Below, piece after piece: positions 58,215 through 64,000 of a DNA stretch of 64,000 nucleotides (within the stretch, counting starts at the first letter, position 1; the number at the start of each line of letters is the position of its first letter). The stretch lies in NCBI GenBank assembly GCA_030844895.1, contig CM061223.1, positions 36,206,204 to 36,270,203 of the forward strand, given 5' to 3'. Both the position numbers and the translations under genes were made by a program. Source of the stretch: Ambrosia x helenae (lineage: Eukaryota > Streptophyta > Magnoliopsida > Asterales > Asteraceae). Under the pieces are notes generated by a model that was given only the letters and a program-made list of their open reading frames with translations, searched no databases and was not told the origin of the DNA.

Positions 58215-59632
58215 ATGCCTCAAGCGTCAAGCTTTAAAGTACAAGTTTTAAATGCTCTCGGTATTTATTTTGCTGAACAAAGTACAAAGACTCCTAAAAA
58301 GACACAACATAAGTTTACACATTACCTTATTTTTAGAGGTACAAATTTGGTATCTTTAATAAATGGAAGACAATTGCAAAATATATACAGTGTCCAACCC
58401 CAATTTATAAAGGTTTTCATTCTTTTGCTGAAGCATTAAAATGGCAAGAGAACATTTTGGTATAAGTAACTTTTACAGAACATTTTGGTATAAGTAATTT
58501 TTACATTGAATCTGAAGAAGTTCAAATGTTTTCTCAAATAGCAAAAATGAATCCAGAGCAAGTGATTAAGGTTCAAGAAGAAGTGATTGCTCAATTACAG
58601 GAACAACTTATACACCAAGGAAAAAATACATAGTCTATAAAAAAATGAATATAACGTATTAAAACAAAAATTGGCCATACTTGAAACAAAAAACACACGG
58701 TTATTACACAATCTCAAGGAAAAAAAAAGAAAACAAAGAGAATACAGAGCTACATAGAAATTATGATGTATTCAGAATAAGAAGACTAGATACTCGATGG
58801 TGGCGGTCTATATGGCCAGTAGTAGAACGATTCCCTGAGTTTGAAAAACTGGTATCATAAAGCATTTGTGTAGAGTTCCCTGTATTCTTGTATGAACTAC
58901 AACAACAAATCGTAGACATAACTTTCCAAGCAAATGAGATGACAAGAGTCAAGGTTGTAGAAAGAACAGATAATGGTGGTAATGGAGTAGGTCTTTTACT
59001 CCTCTAGATTAGCCTGCCTACACAACTAACAGATGAGAAAATAATCCAATTATATCATCATGGTATGACTGATGATTTAGAATATAGATTAAATAGCAAA
59101 ACAGAAAAACTATTGGACCGTTTCAGAGAAAATTTACAATGACTACCGACAACATATCAACACACTCGATCAATCCAACAGTAGGATACAAAATCTTCTC
59201 ATCATTTCCTTATGCTGATGCCTATACTTCCAGACCAGCCTACAAAAGAAAATTTGTGAGCCACAAATTTCATTTATATAATCATCTAGACAGCATAGTC
59301 ATTACAACAAATATAAATTTTTCCAAACTGCCATGGATAAAAAATATCGATGAAAGCGGTACAAGTGTTTCTATAGAGTTGACCAAGTTTATATTAGAAA
59401 ATAAAAAAACTCCAGAATTGCTAGATGAGTTTCTCTTGGATTGCTACAAGTTATTAGGAGAAGGACATTATCTTCAATTTTATTCACATCAAACTGGAAT
59501 ATGCTTCTTCCTTTTGTAGGGGAAGGAGAATTCTTAGAGTTAAAACATATTATGAATCAAGAAGACCATGAAGATGCTAATTCAGATCCTGTATCAGCAC
59601 CCTCCATAGACAACACGTACAGAAACTTCTGA
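58215..59632 (+). pseudogene. Endogenous caulimovirid relic, transactivator/viroplasmin-like region
   Basis: The ATG at 58215 starts a frame with THYLIFRGTNLVSL, resembling the small viroplasmin RNase H-like fold found in caulimovirid transactivators. After a shift near 58430 the product breaks into pieces (58440-58620, 58740-58990), then a longer open part at 59139-59516 and its continuation at 59441-59632. The position between polymerase and a promoter fits ORF VI of such viruses. In live viruses this protein allows reinitiation of translation and forms inclusion bodies. This copy is multiply broken. Confidence 0.6.
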
Positions 59633-59639
59633 AGAATGA

Positions 59640-59890
59640 TGCAAGCAAAGATGTAATTACAAAAATGATTAAAGAGGAAGACAACCGATAATGCATAGTA
59701 ATAATTTCTATCAAGATAAGAATCTTGGCAGATGACAGACAACTTTTTATGTAGAATTTTTATCTTTTGTTTATAGCCATGGATTTTCATTTTGTGTTAC
59801 TGTGTTATTTTGTTTAGTAGTATAGTGTAATAATGTAATAGGAACTTTCGCAGCCTATATAAGGCTTTGTGTATTGTTGTAAACACCAGC
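59640..59890 (+). promoter_or_regulatory. Caulimovirid-type promoter relic (35S-like position)
   Basis: TATATAA at 59856-59862, inside CCTATATAAGGC, lies about 220 bp after the transactivator-like region, where the pregenomic promoter sits in caulimovirids. Activity unknown. Confidence 0.5.
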
Positions 59891-61228
59891 CTGTGAGAAT
59901 TTATAATATTGAAACTTTGAAAACCCATCCTATGGCACGCTAAATCTCTATTAGAAACTCCATAGTATAACTTCCTATCTTTAGCTTCTTCCCTTAGTTT
60001 TCATATTATATCCCCATCATAAAAAAAAGTACCAAAATTCTACGTTGTCTCTGTGCAATCTCTGATCAAGGCCTCCTGGTACAATATCTCTGTAAGTATC
60101 ATGTTCATTATATTTGTGTATCATATTATAGTGTTAATTCTGTTATTCTTATGTATTAACGCTGTAGAAATTAAAATTAAAATTTATATTTTGTTTTAAG
60201 AATTTCTATATACTACCCCCTCTGATTTATTATATAAAAATGGGCTTGAGTCGGATGGTCTCCCTGGCTTGAGTCATAGCCTCCCATTTCTCTAACATCA
60301 TTGGTGATATCGTGTTTGTTTAAAGATAACCACGTACGTCGTTAATAAGACACTATTATAACGTGTTTGAGACCAGTGGCGATCTTGAACTTTTTTTGCT
60401 AGGTTGGGCAAAAAATCGCATAACCTAATATTCTCGCATACCACTAAGTTTTGTGTCGGCGATCTGGTGCGGGTTGGGTCAAACAATAAGAACTCTAAAT
60501 ATCCATTTATCTTAAATAATTTAAATTGCATTTTTCACACACACAAAAAAAAAAAAAAAACCCTACTTTTAACAAACAAAGGCCAAAATAAAAATGCGAG
60601 AGAAAGGATGAGTATCTGCAAAAATGGTATCGCAACTTAGCTCAACGACCTTTAAGTTTTTTAAACTCTTCAATTACGGAAGTTGAATCAAAATTTTCAG
60701 CAATTTCGGTTTTCCCATAATAATTCACCTAATTCAACAAACCCAAAATCATATACCAAATAAAAAACCCAAATCATATAAAAATCCAAAACCTAAATAC
60801 CAAATCAAAACCTCAAAATAAATCATATAACAAATCAAAAACCCAAATCAAACACTAACCTATCGAAGTGTCGATGTCGAACAACCCTCTCCCGTGTCTA
60901 AGTGTCGAACAATTCACAGGTGTAAGGAGTAATTGAGTAAAGTTATTATTTAGAGGTAGGGTTTGTTTTGGGTTGGGGGTGGCTATTCACGATTCATGGT
61001 TGTTTTTTAGAGATAGGTTTTTTAGGCCTAATAGTAATTGCTTGTAAGCTTAAGTAATTGATTGTGGACTTAAGAGTGGACTCAATACACAAAATTGAGC
61101 TTTAGTAAATGTTTTTTTTAAAGGTTGGGATGTACTAAAAAAGCAGGGCATGCCGGATTCAATACATAATTTTTTTTTGAAAAATATCGATAAATTAACA
61201 CTTTTTATTGAAAAAGTTGGACGGGCCA
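59891..61228. other. Intergenic DNA, possible viral leader then repeats
   Basis: The first 200-300 bp may be the viral leader; no clear primer site is seen. 60720-60860 has repeated AAATCAAAAACCCAAATC-like words. GTGTCGA recurs near 60868-60910. No gene. Confidence 0.45.
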
Positions 61229-61498
61229 TGTAACACCCTAAGCATATCCCACATCGTCCGTGGACAGGAGAGATCTTGGTTCATAAGTAATGTCTTGCCT
61301 CTTAAATCACCAACGTGTTTTGGGTGCATGTGGCTGTGGAGTACATCAAAACTTCATTGTTAAGCGTGCTCAAGTGACAATAATTCATTGATTGGCGACC
61401 ACCTGGAAAGTTTTCACTCATGCAACCAAGAACAAATCTATAAGTTTCTAATGAGCAAAGCGGACAATATTGAATGATATTAGATGCGGAGTGTTACA
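61229..61498 (+). mobile_element. Cassandra-type solo LTR, 270 bp
   Basis: It starts TGTAACACCC and ends GTGTTACA, flanked by GGCCA (61224-61228) and GGCCG (61499-61503), a near-perfect 5-bp duplication. It carries a degenerate 5S rRNA-like segment in plus orientation, the hallmark of Cassandra TRIM elements. CCCACATCGTCCGTGG and GCAAAGCGGACAATAT flank that segment. No partner LTR lies beside it. Confidence 0.75.
61350..61430 (+). pseudogene. Degenerate 5S rRNA-like segment with Pol III promoter boxes
   Basis: GTTAAGCGTGCT (61359-61370) matches the 5S A-box region. GGCGACCACCTGGAAAGT (about 61394-61411) matches the C-box region with few changes. The segment between them is diverged. In Cassandra this part is thought to allow Pol III transcription of the element; it is not a working 5S gene. 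Confidence 0.7.
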
Positions 61499-62009
61499 GG
61501 CCGAGGCCCGGCCTGGCCTGGCCCAAGCCAAGATGCGCCCATGTTTGACACATTATACACTTGTGTATTACATTTTATTACAACTAGTGGGTTTACCCGC
61601 GCGTTACTGCGGGATCCTAAAAAAAACTTGTATTGCAGCAATGTGATTATGTACGAATGGCAAAAATGCATATTCAATAATACACCAACATAACAAAGGT
61701 CGTTAATAGTGGATGACAGATGACTAAGTTTCATAGAAATTTTCATAATTATAGATATTTGTGTTGAGGAAGAGTTGCTATATACCAGTTTCTTTTAGAC
61801 AACATTGATTTAAAAGAGATTACAAATCCTCATTAAAATTCAGTGATTCAACTTCTATACACAAAAATGTCCTCTGTGTGTACCAACCCACTAACTATTC
61901 CCCACAGTCCAATAAGACTCGTGGACTTTCAAGCCATACATACATGAACCTAGTTTGCTATACAAAACATTTCCTGAATCGCCTAATCTAAAAATGCCGA
62001 ATGAGCATG

Positions 62010-62362
62010 GATTAAAAAGCGTGAGGCGCTCTGAGGTGTTTCGACCTCAAACCACTCAGGCGTGAGGCATGAGGCAAGAGCCTCACGTACGTGAGATGTT
62101 GCTCTATGTACAATCAAATATGCCTTATGTACAACCAAAAGCTAACTCGTTTCATTTTCTTTTGCATCTCATACTTTTTCATCATGTAAAGCTTTCATAA
62201 TCTCTTCATCCCTTTGGTTCTTTCTACATCTTACCCTTCTACGAACCCCAATCTTGACCAATGTTGACCCAAATGTCATGAAGCGCTGCCTCAAGGCCCT
62301 GAGGCTTTTTTCCTGATCGCCTCGAGTGCCTCAGGCTCTTTTTGAGGCGTTATTTTTTAAAC
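62010..62362. mobile_element. GAGGC-rich fold-back element
   Basis: TTAAAAAGCGTGAGGCGCTC on the left loosely inverts to GAGGCGTTATTTTTTAAA on the right. Each side is full of CCTGAGGC/GCCTCA words. No ORF. Confidence 0.6.
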
Positions 62363-62399
62363 CAAGCAAATGAGCAAAGAGAAGCACTTCAGTCTAAAA

Positions 62400-62650
62400 T
62401 TTTTCTTTGGATATGTGTTTTTGTTTAATCCATAATGTGAACATCAAGTTAAAAAGAATGTTTACCTAACCAAATATACACAACGTAATAATAGCAATTT
62501 AAATAGCAAAAGACCCAACAAAGTTTTTTTCGTAGGATATGTGTTTTTCTTTAATCCCTAGTGTGAACATCAAATTAAAATGAATGCCGACCTAACCAAA
62601 TATACACAACGCAATAATAGCAATATAAATTGCAAAACACAGCAAAGTTT
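62400..62650. repeat. 126-bp direct duplication
   Basis: GGATATGTGTTTTT.TTTAATCC recurs at 62409 and 62535, followed in both by ACCTAACCAAATATACACAA. Confidence 0.85.
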
Positions 62651-63347
62651 CGAGAAACTTCCAAAATATATGACCTTTAAGATAAAATAAATCAAAATCA
62701 TATAAATTTCACTTAACAAAAAAAATTGCTTCATGGGAATTAGTCAAATGCAAATGGACTTATTTACTCACCTTCTTGCATATTTCCACTACACACTGGT
62801 GATTGCATATCTTTCACAGGTTACACTTCTTCACCAATACATAAGAAAAGGTTACTAAAATTGCGTGCAAATGACTCTTTGGGTGGCAAAGGCTAAAAGT
62901 GTCTGCAAATGACTCATTTATAAACCTAATTTATACAAAGATCCCAACACACACTCACACATACCCATCTATTGTATATAAAGTATTAACATTTGTTGTA
63001 TATAAAGTATATTGTTGTATATAAAGTATAACAACTTATTATTATTTAATGAAAACTGTTTTTGATGAATGGCTAGGAAGTGTTAAAATTCATACCTTCA
63101 AGTTCAAGAACTTCTTTGTTATATATAATAATTTGTGATGGTTGCCATTTGCCAACAAGCCAAATCCAATTCAAGATGTAAATTGTCACAAAATTTTCAA
63201 GCAAATCTAACCCCTTAACTTTGAGAATCTAAAACAAAGCTGTAACAGTCACAAACACAATTTATTGACTTATATAAACACATCCACACATAATTAACCC
63301 TAAATACAAACTAACTCACCAATTAAACACATACTCAACAATCTCAC

Positions 63348-63454
63348 CTGGTTCGGGATCCACACCAAGGCTGCTCATAAGCTCTCCTGTACCTACTCAA
63401 AATCTCATCTTCACTAAAACTCATCCCATATTTCTCCCCAATTTTCCTATAAAT
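63348..63454 (-). pseudogene. Captured exon of a HAD-like hydrolase (HDHD3-like)
   Basis: 107 nt bounded by TTTTTGTAG and GTGAGATTG splice signals on the minus strand. It encodes KYGMSFSEDEIL and RYRRAYEQPW, conserved in the cap region of plant HDHD3-like haloacid dehalogenase hydrolases. No neighbouring exon of that gene is recognisable within reach, so it is taken as a captured fragment; a nearby live gene extending beyond the window is less likely but possible. Confidence 0.65.
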
Positions 63455-63727
63455 CTACAAAAATAGGTTAGCAAGTCGACCCATTTGTTGAAAAAAGTAG
63501 GGTCAACATGTATCTTCCGGAATCCAGATCAAAAGTTGGATTCACAATAACAGTAACATAAATCCATTCGAAATTAGATTCCGAAGTTTCAAACTTTTTG
63601 TTCGAATTTGATTATTTAAACATCGAAATACCAAATCAACATAATATATTCGAAATTTGATGTAAACAAAATCTGAATTACTGTATAGGAAACCAAATAA
63701 AGCAGTTAAGGAATCTATAAAACTCAC

Positions 63728-63889
63728 CTTAGATCGCTGAAACGGATTTTTTTTTCGACATGATTGAAGCTCGTTAATCAGATGATGATTATATACGTTG
63801 AAATGCGTAGCATTATTAATTCGAATAATGTCATCGGTTACAACCTTAATTTCAATAACATTAATTCTAATAATCCTCATTAATTTCAT
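63728..63889 (-). other. Possible exon, unrecognised
   Basis: A minus-strand open frame ends at the donor AAG|GTGAGT (63728) and reads HFNVYNHHLINELQSC. It lies upstream of the HAD exon on the same strand. I do not recognise the family, and it may be another captured fragment. Confidence 0.35.
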
Positions 63890-64000
63890 CGGTTACAACA
63901 TGGTGTGAAGATTTGTTACCTTTGGCGGATTCGCTTGGCATTGTTCAATACAAACCGAAAGATGATATTAAAGTTTTGGCATTGAAGTCTTATGGTGTTT

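Larger units (their letters stand above)
61584..64000 (-). mobile_element. Minus-strand Helitron (3' end here, 5' end not found)
   Basis: The plus strand shows A then CTAG at 61584-61587, then GGGTTTACCCGCGCGTTACTG. Read on the minus strand this is a hairpin (CCCGCAGTAACGCGCGGG) about ten bases before CTAG|T. No 5' TC terminus is recognised before the window end, so the right boundary is open. It contains at least one host exon piece. Confidence 0.6.

Noticed and set aside
60060..60100. CCTGGTACAATATCTC as a viral tRNA primer site
   Set aside because: Too few matches to the tRNA-Met 3' end to support the call.
63892..64000. Plus-strand open frame reading LLPLADSLGIVQYKPKDD
   Set aside because: Protein-like, but cut by the window edge and with no recognised family, so not listed as a gene.

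Overview
The window is plant nuclear DNA, most likely from a eudicot. Asteraceae is my impression only and nothing in the window proves it. The evidence for a plant is a DUF630/DUF632 gene with introns, Ty3/gypsy elements of the Tat and Tekay/Del type, a Cassandra-type LTR carrying a 5S-like segment, several Helitrons, and a broken endogenous caulimovirid. Only one locus looks like an ordinary host gene. Most of the rest is nested mobile DNA.

Layout. 1-692 is the 3' end of an autonomous-type Helitron (helicase C-terminus, terminal hairpin, CTAG end). 2077-2212 is a 136-bp mini-Helitron. 2634-6095 is the host gene, four exons and 823 residues. 7892-28274 is a large non-coding LTR element arranged internal-LTR-internal-LTR. 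Its complete LTR was split by an 11.8-kb Tat-lineage element (10390-22164, 5-bp target duplication CCAAG) with broken gag and pol on the minus strand and an extra spliced antisense ORF on the plus strand. A 0.43-kb MITE sits in the same LTR.

29668-35318 is a minus-strand Helitron carrying exon pieces of three unrelated genes in one orientation: an NAD-isocitrate dehydrogenase regulatory subunit, cytochrome c oxidase subunit Vb, and a G3BP/NTF2-domain protein. It is itself split by a 2.9-kb solo LTR. 127 bp further on, head to head, a plus-strand Helitron (35446-44681) carries a gag-only LTR element (37361-44640) with 99.6% identical LTRs. 44682-50318 holds no firm gene. It contains a CCGG-rich fold-back and a group of fold-back elements next to (TA)n tracts.

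50319-59890 is an endogenous caulimovirid relic: RT piece, RNase H, transactivator-like region, promoter-like TATA box. A 6.4-kb Helitron (51064-57466) was inserted exactly between A and T inside its polymerase gene. 61229-61498 is a Cassandra-type solo LTR. From 61584 to the window edge runs another minus-strand Helitron with a HAD-hydrolase exon.

The host gene is the only part whose product can be expected to work in the cell. The rest records layered insertions: Helitrons entering a viral relic and capturing host exons, and LTR elements entering Helitrons and other LTRs. All family assignments come from reading motifs. No database search was run.
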